Of a stretch of 64,000 nucleotides of DNA, positions 25,327 to 34,161 are shown piece after piece. This DNA comes from Bacteroidota bacterium (lineage in GTDB: Bacteria; Bacteroidota; Bacteroidia; Chitinophagales; Chitinophagaceae): positions 124,001 to 188,000 of the forward strand of contig JAFDXY010000015.1 of NCBI GenBank assembly GCA_018267725.1, given 5' to 3'. Position 1 is the stretch's first letter. Every line of letters begins with the position of its first letter. The translations under genes were made by a program, and so were the position numbers. The notes beneath the pieces were generated by a model that had not been told where the DNA came from, made no database searches, and saw only the letters and a list, made by a program, of their open reading frames with translations.

Positions 25327-27747
25327 TTATTTAACTCCAAAAATTTGCACATGTAAATTTCTCATTTGTAAGTTAATAGGAACAGAATCTGTATAAAGAG
25401 CTACACTAAATACAAGGTTTTTAATTTTTTTATAATCATCTAATGTAAACATATCGTTGGTGCTTACATTGTTCCATGCACGCATTACAAAATCGCCTTT
25501 GCTTAATGTGGCAATATCTCTTTTGCTCCAATACAAATAGTTGCGAGTTTTTATTTCATCATCAATTAAAGCAAACCTAAATGTTGGGTGTAAGTCTTCT
25601 TCTTTTGCTGGAAGATTTACTTCGGCTGTTGCTTCAACATATAAATATTTATATTCTTTGGGTACTTTATAATCTTTCATTAAAATGGTATCAGAAGAAT
25701 AAGTAAAATATTTTTTAGTAGCTGCATCAGTATAATCAACCAATAATTTTTTATTGCCCATAGCAGTAGCTAATGATGCAGGAAAAATTTTATTATTATC
25801 GCACACATAATAATTTATGGTAATAAAATTGGTACGAAGTTTTTCAATAAAATTTTTAACAGAATCGTTTTTAATTTTTTGTAGAAACAAATCGGGTAAA
25901 ATTTTATACAGCTGCCCATCTGAAATAAAATAATCTTTATATATATAATCGTTTATTTCTCTTCCCCACTGCATAAACGCCATAGATTGTGTGTTGCGAA
26001 ATACAGCAGCAGTATCCATTACACCGCCTAACCAAGAAACTTCTTGCGGATGATAAGGTAGTTGTTTATAATTATTAAGAATTAAAGATGAAAATGTTGG
26101 AGCAATATTTAAATGAGAATTAACCGATAAAAATTTCTTTGGTGCTTTTAACATGGGCGAATAAATAATTAACGGAACATGATAATCATCTATTTGTCCG
26201 GTTATAGGAAATGAGCCAATATGATGGTCTCCCGTAATAATAAAAATGGTGTTTTTATATTCGGGGCGTTTAGCATAATCTTTAAAAAATTTCTTCATAC
26301 AATCATCACTAAACATATAAGTAACCAAAACCGTTTTAGTTTCTTTTAAAGTTCTGCGTATAGCAGGTGTTATATTTAATTTTTTTATTTTTTCATCAAA
26401 CAATTTTTCATACAATGGTTTTTGTTCAAACAAATAAGGCATGTGTGTTGTAGCCGTATGATAAATATTAAAGTAAGGTTGTTTAGGCATAGAATCCATT
26501 ACTTCAAAACTTCTGGCAAACAATGCATCATCGGGGTAGCCCATACTCCAACCTTCGCTACCAATACCCATTTCTTTATATTTTGATGGGTATTGATTTA
26601 AAATAAAATCGGTACCCTGTGCACGTATATATCCGCCCATATTATCAAAATCGGTATTAAAGCCTACCATAAAATTGGTTGTATAACCATTGGCTCTTAA
26701 AATTTTAATGAGCGATAAATGTTCGGGCATTTCATTCATTATAGAAAATCCTTTTTTACCATAAGGTAAAGAGCCGGTTAAAGAAGGATGTGCAGCAAAT
26801 GTTCCGGGAGCAGTGCTTAAAAAATTATCCCATGTTAAACTATGTTTTGAAAGAGAATCTAAAAACGGTGTAAAGCTGGTGGCATAAGCGTTTTCTCCGC
26901 TAAAATCTCTTGATAACCCTTCTGAAACTATTAATACAATATTGGGTGGAGTGGTTGGATTTAAGTTGAAAAAATTTCCTAATACATCTTTTTCTTCATC
27001 TTTATGTAACAACGGATATTCTTTACTTGTATATTGAAACGGATGATTTTGCTGATAAAAATTAATAGCAACTTCTAACTCTTTGGTTGTTAATTTATCG
27101 GCATTAAATTTATCTTTCGTTAAAAAATAATTATAACTATCCATTACCCAATAACTAAATTTATTACAGGTTAAATAATAACCCGATGTTTGTGAAAACC
27201 AATCCGCCAAAGGGTTTGCAAATTTTATAAAACAAACAGACAATAACATTAATACAGTTATTACCCTTGTTAATACAATATTGTAAACTTTCTTTTTTAA
27301 TACAGCATAATAAAAAATAAAGTAAAATAAAATATAAAGAATAAATGGAATGTATAATTTAAATCCACTCGTCATCATTTGTTTGGCAGTAAGCCAAGAG
27401 TCTTTTGTGCTTCGGGTAAAAAATTCATGATCAAACGGAACATTACGTTCCGAAAAAACAATTAATAAACTTATGTATAATACAATGCCAACAACATTTA
27501 AAACATGATAAAAAGCAACACCTATTTTTTTATTAATAAGTGCCAAAAGAAAAACCGGTATAAAAGAAACGGCAGCAAAAATTAAACAAAACCAAATATC
27601 ATACAACAAACCACTTAGTTCAAATAAAAAAGGATGATTAACAAATAAATGGGCTGCTATAAAAAAGTATTCATATACCCTAATTAAACAAACAGTAACA
27701 ATAAAGGCGGTTGCAATTTTTATATACTGCGTAAAAAAAATCTTCAC
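25327..27747 (-). CDS. LTA synthase-like sulfatase-fold membrane enzyme
   Basis: An 806-residue inner-membrane protein. Five or so helices lie in residues 1-195, then an extracytoplasmic sulfatase-fold domain starting at about 268 (PNIVLIVSEGLSRDF). The catalytic Thr is probably in STAPGTFAAHPSLTGSLPY; the metal site includes ITGDHHIG. Family members transfer phosphoglycerol, phosphoethanolamine or similar head groups onto lipids or glycans. The C-terminal ~200 residues form a beta-rich extra domain (TAEVNLPAKEEDLHPTFRFA). The gene is convergent with the M28 gene (15-base gap). The head group and acceptor cannot be told from the sequence. Confidence 0.87.
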   Translation of the reverse strand: MKIFFTQYIKIATAFIVTVCLIRVYEYFFIAAHLFVNHPFLFELSGLLYDIWFCLIFAAVSFIPVFLLALINKKIGVAFYHVLNVVGIVLYISLLIVFSERNVPFDHEFFTRSTKDSWLTAKQMMTSGFKLYIPFILYILFYFIFYYAVLKKKVYNIVLTRVITVLMLLSVCFIKFANPLADWFSQTSGYYLTCNKFSYWVMDSYNYFLTKDKFNADKLTTKELEVAINFYQQNHPFQYTSKEYPLLHKDEEKDVLGNFFNLNPTTPPNIVLIVSEGLSRDFSGENAYATSFTPFLDSLSKHSLTWDNFLSTAPGTFAAHPSLTGSLPYGKKGFSIMNEMPEHLSLIKILRANGYTTNFMVGFNTDFDNMGGYIRAQGTDFILNQYPSKYKEMGIGSEGWSMGYPDDALFARSFEVMDSMPKQPYFNIYHTATTHMPYLFEQKPLYEKLFDEKIKKLNITPAIRRTLKETKTVLVTYMFSDDCMKKFFKDYAKRPEYKNTIFIITGDHHIGSFPITGQIDDYHVPLIIYSPMLKAPKKFLSVNSHLNIAPTFSSLILNNYKQLPYHPQEVSWLGGVMDTAAVFRNTQSMAFMQWGREINDYIYKDYFISDGQLYKILPDLFLQKIKNDSVKNFIEKLRTNFITINYYVCDNNKIFPASLATAMGNKKLLVDYTDAATKKYFTYSSDTILMKDYKVPKEYKYLYVEATAEVNLPAKEEDLHPTFRFALIDDEIKTRNYLYWSKRDIATLSKGDFVMRAWNNVSTNDMFTLDDYKKIKNLVFSVALYTDSVPINLQMRNLHVQIFGVK

Positions 27748-27864
27748 ACAAAAATGTATTAAATAAAAAGTAAAAAGGTAAAAATACTTTTTTTAACGCA
27801 TTTTATAACATTAAAAATACGCTACATTCAAATTCTGCATAATCTTTGCAATCTATAACGCTTC

Positions 27865-30800
27865 ATGAGTATTCATTCTACACAAATTTTTCAAACTACT
27901 AAACCCACACGCTGGCAACGCTACAAATGGGCATTTCGCATATTAAGTTTGTTTGGCATTATTGCTATTATATTTTTAACTATAGCAATTAAAAATCAGG
28001 CAAACACTTCAAAATACAATAATATACCTGTTGAAGACAGAGCTATAAAAAAAGTTTTAACTTCAGATATACCATTATACAGAGCAAGCAATATTGGTAA
28101 GCAATACAGAGGCATTAGAAAATTTATTCAAAACAAATGGGCAAAAGGGCAAGGTTGCGGACAAAATGAGAAATTAGATTTATCTAACTCTCCTTATTTT
28201 AGTGATAGCCTTGGCATACGTGCTGCATTTTATGTAGCATGGGATCCTCAATCGCTTTTTTCGCTTCGCAGAAATATTTCAAAACTAAATTTAGTTTTAC
28301 CTGAATGGTTATTTATTAACCCGTATGCAGATACGCTTTACACAAAATTTGATGAAAATGATAAAGCATACAAATTTATAAAAGCATCGGGCGTAAAAAT
28401 TATGCCTATACTTTCAAACTTCAATGAATTTACAAAAGGCTTTAACGGTGCTGCTTTACATAGAATAATGACGAATGAAAAAAAATCAACCCGTTTAATA
28501 AATGATGTAGTAAAAGTTTTAAAGCAATATAATTTTGCAGGATTGAATGTTGATTTTGAAGAACTTGAAGAAACAAAAAATGAAACACTTGCACAGTTTC
28601 AAAAAAAATTATATACCACTTTACATACAGAAGGGCTATTAGTTACACAAAACGTTTCTCCTTTTAATGAAGATTATGATTATGCAGAATTAAACAAGTA
28701 TAATGATTATCTTTTTTTAATGGCTTATGATGAACATACCGAAAGCTCAAAGCCTGGCCCCATAAGCAGTCAAAAGTGGATAGAAGCAGCCGTTGATAAT
28801 ATGGTTCAACATGTTTCAGCAAAAAAAATTGTTTTAAATCTTGCGGCTTTCGGATACGATTGGAATTTAACCAACCACAAAAAAAATACAACAGTAACTT
28901 ACCAAGAAGCATTGGTTACTGCAAGAGAAAGTGATGCCGTTGTAGAATTTGATAATGATACATATAATCTTTATTATAAGTATTATGATGGTAACGATAA
29001 TATACACGAAGTACATTTTACCGATGCCGCCACTAACTTTAACACACTACGTTTTGCAACAGAATATCAATTAGCAGGTACAGCCATTTGGCGTTTAGGA
29101 AGTGAAGATAGCAGATTATGGAAGTTTTACGATAAGCCAATGACAAGGGAAGCATTAAAAACATTCAACTTTAAAGATCTTACTGATGTAGATGGAACTG
29201 AAGATGTAGATTATGTTGGCGAAGGAGAAATTATTGAAATGATTTCAACACCATCTGATGGGCATATTACACCCGAAATAGATACCGCCGGAATGTTAAT
29301 TAGTGAAGAAAAATATGATAAACTTCCATCAACATACGTTGTAAAAAAATGGGGAAAAACAACCGAAAAAAAATTGGTATTAACTTTTGATGATGGTCCA
29401 GACCCTTTATACACAAGGCAAATTTTAGATACACTTTCAAAATACCATGTACCTGCAGCTTTCTTTTTAGTTGGCTTTCAAGCAGAAAATAATATTCCTT
29501 TAGTAAAAAGAATTTATAGAGAAGGGCATGAAATAGGTAATCATACTTTCTCTCATCCCAACATGGCAGAAGTAGGAAAACAACGTGCTTTTTTTGAAAT
29601 GGATGCAACAAGGCTTTTAATAGAATGTATTACAGGCCACAGCACTTATTTATTCAGAGCTCCTTTTAATGCAGATAGCGACCCCGAAGCAAGAGAAGAA
29701 ATGGTACCTATTGCATTAAGCATGCAACGTAAATACCTTACCGTTGGAGAAAGTATTGACCCCAACGATTGGGAAAAAGAATACCAACCCAATATGAACG
29801 GAGATACTATTCTTAACCGTGCAATCGAAGCATTTAATAAAAGAGTGAATGATGATGGGCAAGAAGAAGAAACACATATTATATTATTACACGATGCAGG
29901 AGGAGACAGAACCGCAACAGTAGAAGCAACAGGAAAAATAATTCGATACTTTCAAGGAAAAGGATACAAGTTTGTTTCAATTGCAGATTTGTTAAGCAAA
30001 AAACGCGAAGATTTAATGCCTGCCGTAAAAACCAGCAGTGGTTACACCCTATTTCAGTTTAATGTATTTTTAGTAGAAACAGGTTATTGGTTAGGGCAAA
30101 TATTTTACGCATTGTTTTTAACCTTCTTAATAGTTAGCTCCATCCGATTATTGGCATTAGCCATATTAGCTATTCTTCAAAAACGTAAAGAAAAAAAATT
30201 AAATACATTATTTCTTTCAATTACTGAAACAAACCTTCCGTTGGTTTCTATTATTGTACCCGCCTACAATGAAGAAATAAATGCAGTAAGCTCATTAAAC
30301 AATTTATTAAAATGCAATTATCCAAATTTTAATATTGTATTTGTAGATGATGGAAGTAACGATAATACTTATAAAGTTGTACACCAAGCTTTTGAAAATA
30401 ATAATTTAGTTACAGTATTAACAAAACCTAACGGTGGCAAGGCTTCTGCTTTAAACTACGGCATTGCACACACCAATGCAGAATATGTAGTTTGTATAGA
30501 TGCCGATACTAAATTAGCAACAGATGCCATTAGCATGTTAATGCGTAATTTTCTTTTATCTAATAATGAAAATATCGGTGCAGTAGCAGGTTTGGTACGT
30601 GTAGGAAATGAATTAAATGTATTAACCAAATGGCAAAGTATAGAGTATATAACAAGTCAGAATTTTGATAGAAAAGCTTTTGCCTACGTAAATGCAATAA
30701 CCGTTATACCCGGAGCAATTGGTGCATTTAAAAAACAAGCCATTATAGATGCAGGAAGATTTACTAGCGATACTTTAGCAGAAGATTGTGATATAACTAT

Positions 30801-31332
30801 TCGTATTTTAAAAGCAGGATATATTGTTGCTAATGAAACCAAAGCAATTGCATTTACCGAAGCACCAGAAACTTTAAAACAATTTTACAAACAACGTTTT
30901 CGTTGGGTATTTGGTGTATTACAAACTTTTTGGAAACATAAAGATGCCCTATTTGTTAATAGATACAAAGCATTGGCATGGGTTGCTTTGCCCGATATTT
31001 TATTATTCAAATACATTATTCCCATTTTTACACCTTTAGGAGATTTGTTAATGATAATTGGATTGCTTACAGAAAATCGTTCAAAAATTTTAACCTATTA
31101 TCTTATTTTTTTAATAGTAGATGCATTAATTGCAGGGCTTGCTTTCTTCTTTGAAAAAGAAAAACCTTGGAAATTAATTTGGTTAATTCCGCAACGCTTA
31201 ATATACAGATGGTTAATGCTAATTGTTTTATTTAAAGCAGTTCGCAGAGCAATTAAAGGAGAGTTACAACATTGGGGCGTATTAAAAAGAACCGGTAATG
31301 TAAAAGATATTGCAATCAACACATCAAAATAA
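27865..31332 (+). CDS. Three-domain GH18-like / polysaccharide deacetylase / GT2 membrane protein
   Basis: A 1155-residue protein. A helix at about 24-43 is followed by a GH18-like domain (about 115-430) with FAGLNVDFEEL near residue 230: the DxE acid is kept, but the first Asp of DGxDxDxE is Asn. A NodB deacetylase follows from about 500 with LTFDDGPDP and NHTFSHP, then ILLHDAGGDR. After a membrane helix (about 740) comes a processive GT2 domain (VSIIVPAYNEE about 793, DDGSNDNT, DADTK, EDCDITIRI, QRFRW about 1009) and C-terminal helices. Together these imply synthesis, N-deacetylation and possible cleavage of a beta-linked hexosamine polymer at the membrane. Fusions of this type are known in actinobacteria and Bacteroidota. 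The polymer is not known. Confidence 0.92.
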   Translation: MSIHSTQIFQTTKPTRWQRYKWAFRILSLFGIIAIIFLTIAIKNQANTSKYNNIPVEDRAIKKVLTSDIPLYRASNIGKQYRGIRKFIQNKWAKGQGCGQNEKLDLSNSPYFSDSLGIRAAFYVAWDPQSLFSLRRNISKLNLVLPEWLFINPYADTLYTKFDENDKAYKFIKASGVKIMPILSNFNEFTKGFNGAALHRIMTNEKKSTRLINDVVKVLKQYNFAGLNVDFEELEETKNETLAQFQKKLYTTLHTEGLLVTQNVSPFNEDYDYAELNKYNDYLFLMAYDEHTESSKPGPISSQKWIEAAVDNMVQHVSAKKIVLNLAAFGYDWNLTNHKKNTTVTYQEALVTARESDAVVEFDNDTYNLYYKYYDGNDNIHEVHFTDAATNFNTLRFATEYQLAGTAIWRLGSEDSRLWKFYDKPMTREALKTFNFKDLTDVDGTEDVDYVGEGEIIEMISTPSDGHITPEIDTAGMLISEEKYDKLPSTYVVKKWGKTTEKKLVLTFDDGPDPLYTRQILDTLSKYHVPAAFFLVGFQAENNIPLVKRIYREGHEIGNHTFSHPNMAEVGKQRAFFEMDATRLLIECITGHSTYLFRAPFNADSDPEAREEMVPIALSMQRKYLTVGESIDPNDWEKEYQPNMNGDTILNRAIEAFNKRVNDDGQEEETHIILLHDAGGDRTATVEATGKIIRYFQGKGYKFVSIADLLSKKREDLMPAVKTSSGYTLFQFNVFLVETGYWLGQIFYALFLTFLIVSSIRLLALAILAILQKRKEKKLNTLFLSITETNLPLVSIIVPAYNEEINAVSSLNNLLKCNYPNFNIVFVDDGSNDNTYKVVHQAFENNNLVTVLTKPNGGKASALNYGIAHTNAEYVVCIDADTKLATDAISMLMRNFLLSNNENIGAVAGLVRVGNELNVLTKWQSIEYITSQNFDRKAFAYVNAITVIPGAIGAFKKQAIIDAGRFTSDTLAEDCDITIRILKAGYIVANETKAIAFTEAPETLKQFYKQRFRWVFGVLQTFWKHKDALFVNRYKALAWVALPDILLFKYIIPIFTPLGDLLMIIGLLTENRSKILTYYLIFLIVDALIAGLAFFFEKEKPWKLIWLIPQRLIYRWLMLIVLFKAVRRAIKGELQHWGVLKRTGNVKDIAINTSK

Positions 31333-31377
31333 GGTTTATTACAAAATTTAAACAGCCTTATTTCTTTTCAATTTCCT

Positions 31378-31385
31378 TTACTTTG
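31378..31385 (+). promoter_or_regulatory. Possible Bacteroidota -7 element
   Basis: TTACTTTG followed by C lies 19 bases before the transketolase-half ATG and matches the TAnnTTTG consensus at all but one fixed position. No clear TTTG is seen at -33, so this is tentative. Confidence 0.35.
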
Positions 31386-31404
31386 CAACACAAATTTTTA
31401 CAAT

Positions 31405-32367
31405 ATGGCACTAAAAGATATTCAGGTATTAAACGAAAAAGAAACACGTGCAGGCTTTGGCGAAGGTGTATATGAAATTGGTAAAGCCAATGATAAAGTA
31501 GTTGTACTAACCGCCGACCTTGCAGGCTCTATGAAAATTGCTCCGTTTATTAAAGAATTTCCAGAACGCTATGTACAATGCGGTATTGCAGAAGCTAATA
31601 TGATTGGTATTGCAGCAGGTTTAACCATTGGAGGAAAAATTCCTTATACAACAACATTTGCAAATTTTAGTACAGGAAGAGTATATGATCAAATTAGACA
31701 AAGCATTGCGTACAGCGGAAAAAATGTAAAAATATGTGCAAGCCATGCAGGTTTAACTTTAGGTGAAGATGGAGCAACACACCAAATTTTAGAAGATATT
31801 GGTTTAATGAGAATGTTGCCCGAAATGACGGTGATTGTTCCCTGCGATTTTAACCAGACTAAAGCAGCAACAAAAGCCATAGCATCTCATCAGGGTCCGG
31901 TTTACTTACGTTTTGGCAGACCCAAATGGCCTAATTTTACTAAAGAAGATGGAAGCGATTTTGTAATTGGAAAAGCACAACAATTAAGTGAAGGAAAAGA
32001 TGTTTCAATTTTTGCTTGCGGCCACATGGTTTGGAAAGCAATTGAAGCAGGAAGAATTTTAGAAGAAAAAGGTATAAGTGTAGAACTCATTAATATACAC
32101 ACCATAAAACCTATTGATGAAGAAGCTATTATAAAATCAATTTCAAAAACAAAATGTGCCGTTACTGTAGAAGAACACAATATTATTGGCGGTTTGGGAG
32201 ACAGCATTGCACAAGTTGCAGCTAAACATTTTCCTGTACCTATTGAGTACGTTGGTACTAAAGATACTTTTGGAGAAAGCGGAACACCAACACAACTATT
32301 AACTAAATACGGATTAGATTCAACAAATGTTATAGAAGCTGTAAACAAAGTAATAGGAAGAAAATAA
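31405..32367 (+). CDS. Transketolase, C-terminal (pyrimidine-binding) subunit
   Basis: A 320-residue protein matching the C-terminal half of transketolase: GFGEGVYEIGKANDKVVVLT, CGIAEANMIGIAAGLTIGGK, the pyrimidine-domain ASHAGLTLGEDGATHQILED, and a C-terminal transketolase fold from about 190 (VSIFACGHMVWKAIEAG). Split transketolases keep the thiamine-diphosphate/Mg-binding domain on a separate N-terminal subunit; that gene is not adjacent and not in the window. Alone this half lacks the GDG motif and should be inactive. Role: pentose phosphate pathway C2 transfer once paired. Confidence 0.88.
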   Translation: MALKDIQVLNEKETRAGFGEGVYEIGKANDKVVVLTADLAGSMKIAPFIKEFPERYVQCGIAEANMIGIAAGLTIGGKIPYTTTFANFSTGRVYDQIRQSIAYSGKNVKICASHAGLTLGEDGATHQILEDIGLMRMLPEMTVIVPCDFNQTKAATKAIASHQGPVYLRFGRPKWPNFTKEDGSDFVIGKAQQLSEGKDVSIFACGHMVWKAIEAGRILEEKGISVELINIHTIKPIDEEAIIKSISKTKCAVTVEEHNIIGGLGDSIAQVAAKHFPVPIEYVGTKDTFGESGTPTQLLTKYGLDSTNVIEAVNKVIGRK

Positions 32368-32390
32368 ACCTATCTTTCAATATAAATAAT

Positions 32391-32421
32391 AAAACGCTTT
32401 TGAATAATCAAGGGCGTTTTT
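32391..32421 (+). terminator. Rho-independent terminator of the transketolase-half gene
   Basis: AAAACGC (32391-32397) pairs with GCGTTTT (32414-32420); the stem continues inward with G-T and A-T pairs and ends in a T run. It lies 24 bases after the stop. Confidence 0.82.
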
Positions 32422-32441
32422 AGTTTATTAATTTATATAAT

Positions 32442-33029
32442 ATGAAATCAACTAATCTTAAAGTAGATGCATTTTATAATAAGGCCAAAAAATGGAAATC
32501 TGAAATGGAATTATTAAGAGAAATTGTTCTTAGCTGCGGCCTTACCGAAGAATTAAAATGGTACCAACCTTGTTATACATTAAACAATGCCAATATACTT
32601 ATAGTAAGTGCATTTAAAGAATTTTGCGTACTTAGTTTTTTTAAAGGAAGTTTATTAAAAGATAAATCTTTGCTTTTAAGCAAGCCCGGGGAAAATACAC
32701 AATCTGGCCGTTGGATTAAGTTTACTACAACTACAGAAATAAACCAATTGAAAACCACTTTAAAAACATATATTAAAGAAGCTATTGCCATAGAAAAGAA
32801 AGGATTAAAAGTTCCTTTAAAAAATATTACAGCATACGCTGTTCCGCAAGAGTTAGAAACTATTTTTAAAACCAACACATCATTTAAAAAAGCATTTACA
32901 GCTTTAACACCGGGCAGGCAAAAAGGTTATTTACTCTATTTCTCTCAAGCTAAACAAACAGCAACACGCAAAGCAAGAATTGAAAAATATACGCTGCAAA
33001 TTATGCAGGGCAAAGGGTTACACGATTAA
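32442..33029 (+). CDS. YdeI/OmpD-associated-like (DUF1801) protein
   Basis: A 195-residue cytosolic protein of the YdeI/YdhG type. The N-terminal DUF1801 domain shows REIVLSCGLTEELKWYQPCY, then ILIVSAFKEFCVLSFFKGSLL; the C-terminal part has the YdeI helix-turn region KNTSFKKAFTALTPGRQKGY-like with FSQAKQTATRKARIEKY. The molecular function is not established; members are linked with stress or iron-related phenotypes. Separated from its left neighbour by a terminator, so probably a single-gene unit. Confidence 0.85.
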   Translation: MKSTNLKVDAFYNKAKKWKSEMELLREIVLSCGLTEELKWYQPCYTLNNANILIVSAFKEFCVLSFFKGSLLKDKSLLLSKPGENTQSGRWIKFTTTTEINQLKTTLKTYIKEAIAIEKKGLKVPLKNITAYAVPQELETIFKTNTSFKKAFTALTPGRQKGYLLYFSQAKQTATRKARIEKYTLQIMQGKGLHD

Positions 33030-33067
33030 TTGAAAGAATGAACAAATATTTGCAATTGTTGTGAATT

Positions 33068-33340
33068 TTAAAACTGTTTGTTTAAGTTGTGATATTCAAT
33101 TTTATTCATATAAGGAAAGTAAGGTAAAGATTTTATTAGTTCCTTAGTTTTAGCTTCATCAATATTTTGAAATATTAAAACAGCATCTTTTTTTGTTACT
33201 GAAATAAAAAAGTTCTCTAAAATATTTTCTTGTTTCCAATTATTAACAAATTCCATTTCCTTTTTTGGTAATTCAGGGTTTGATTTTATTGTATCAATCC
33301 CACTATCAGAAAGTGTAATTAAAACTAAAACTCTATTCAT
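33068..33340 (-). CDS. Small protein, YCII/muconolactone-isomerase-like
   Basis: A 90-residue protein with the beta-alpha-beta layout of dimeric alpha/beta-barrel proteins: RVLVLITLSDSGID, then FFISVTKKDAVLIFQNIDEA and KELIKSLPYFPYMNKIEYHN, the last like the L-P-x-x-x(2)-I/F pattern of muconolactone-isomerase-like domains. No catalytic residues can be assigned. It has no operon partner: 196 gene-free, AT-rich bases follow upstream (33341-33536). Confidence 0.6.
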   Translation of the reverse strand: MNRVLVLITLSDSGIDTIKSNPELPKKEMEFVNNWKQENILENFFISVTKKDAVLIFQNIDEAKTKELIKSLPYFPYMNKIEYHNLNKQF

Positions 33341-33536
33341 GTTTTTTATTTAAAGTTGATTAATAAATTTGAATACAACACATAGTTGCAATAATTTTTA
33401 ATTTTTCAATTTACTTTTTTCATTAGTTATATATTGTAAGTAGTAACAATAAATTAATTACTTCTTACGAATATTTAATAGCCTTATAAATTCATTTGCT
33501 TAAAACAAAGACAATATTAGGTAGCAGATTTATATT

Positions 33537-34070
33537 TTATTTAGCAGTAATTAAATCTAATTCCATAAAAACCAAATAATCTTTAAACTCTTCAGGAATT
33601 TCCATCTCTGGATAAGCTTCAATATCACGAAAACCAAAACTTCTATAAAGCAAATGTGCTGCTTCCATAAATTTTGGGCTATCTAATCTAACCTTACTAT
33701 AACCCGTTTTTTTAGCTTCTTTTAAAAGCCCTTCAAGTATGGCTCGCCCCGCACCAATTCGTCTAAACGTTGGATCAACAAACATGCGTTTAATTTCACC
33801 TATTTCTGTGTTAATACTTTTCAAACTTCCAAGTCCACACACTTTATCTTCATAAATTGCTAAGAGTAATCGTCCGTATGGTGGTTGAAATTTATTAATA
33901 TGTTGAATGTCGTGCTCAACGGTTTCTTGAGGGTTGTGAGGGTGAACTCCATATAAAGCTTGCATTTTATTGTTACCCCAAACCAAATAATCATACCATA
34001 ATTTTCTAACGGCAGCAATATCATCAGGAATAATTACATTTCTGATTTTTACTTTTTCGTTTTTATGCAT
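33537..34070 (-). CDS. GNAT-family N-acetyltransferase
   Basis: A 177-residue acetyltransferase from the ATG at 34070; the frame opens earlier at 34112, but those 14 residues are not part of the fold. The acetyl-CoA loop is RRIGAGRAILEGLLKEAKKT (residues about 103-122), after the beta-strand IGEIKRMFVDP. The C-terminal part has SPKFMEAAHLLYRSFGFRDI, typical of GNATs acting on small molecules. The substrate is unknown. It is separate from carB by 91 bases. Confidence 0.87.
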   Translation of the reverse strand: MHKNEKVKIRNVIIPDDIAAVRKLWYDYLVWGNNKMQALYGVHPHNPQETVEHDIQHINKFQPPYGRLLLAIYEDKVCGLGSLKSINTEIGEIKRMFVDPTFRRIGAGRAILEGLLKEAKKTGYSKVRLDSPKFMEAAHLLYRSFGFRDIEAYPEMEIPEEFKDYLVFMELDLITAK

Positions 34071-34161
34071 TTTTATTTGCTTTTGATTGATTGCTGGTTT
34101 TAATATAACCATGCAACCAACTTATAATTGTAAATAAATTTACACATGAAAATACAAACAA

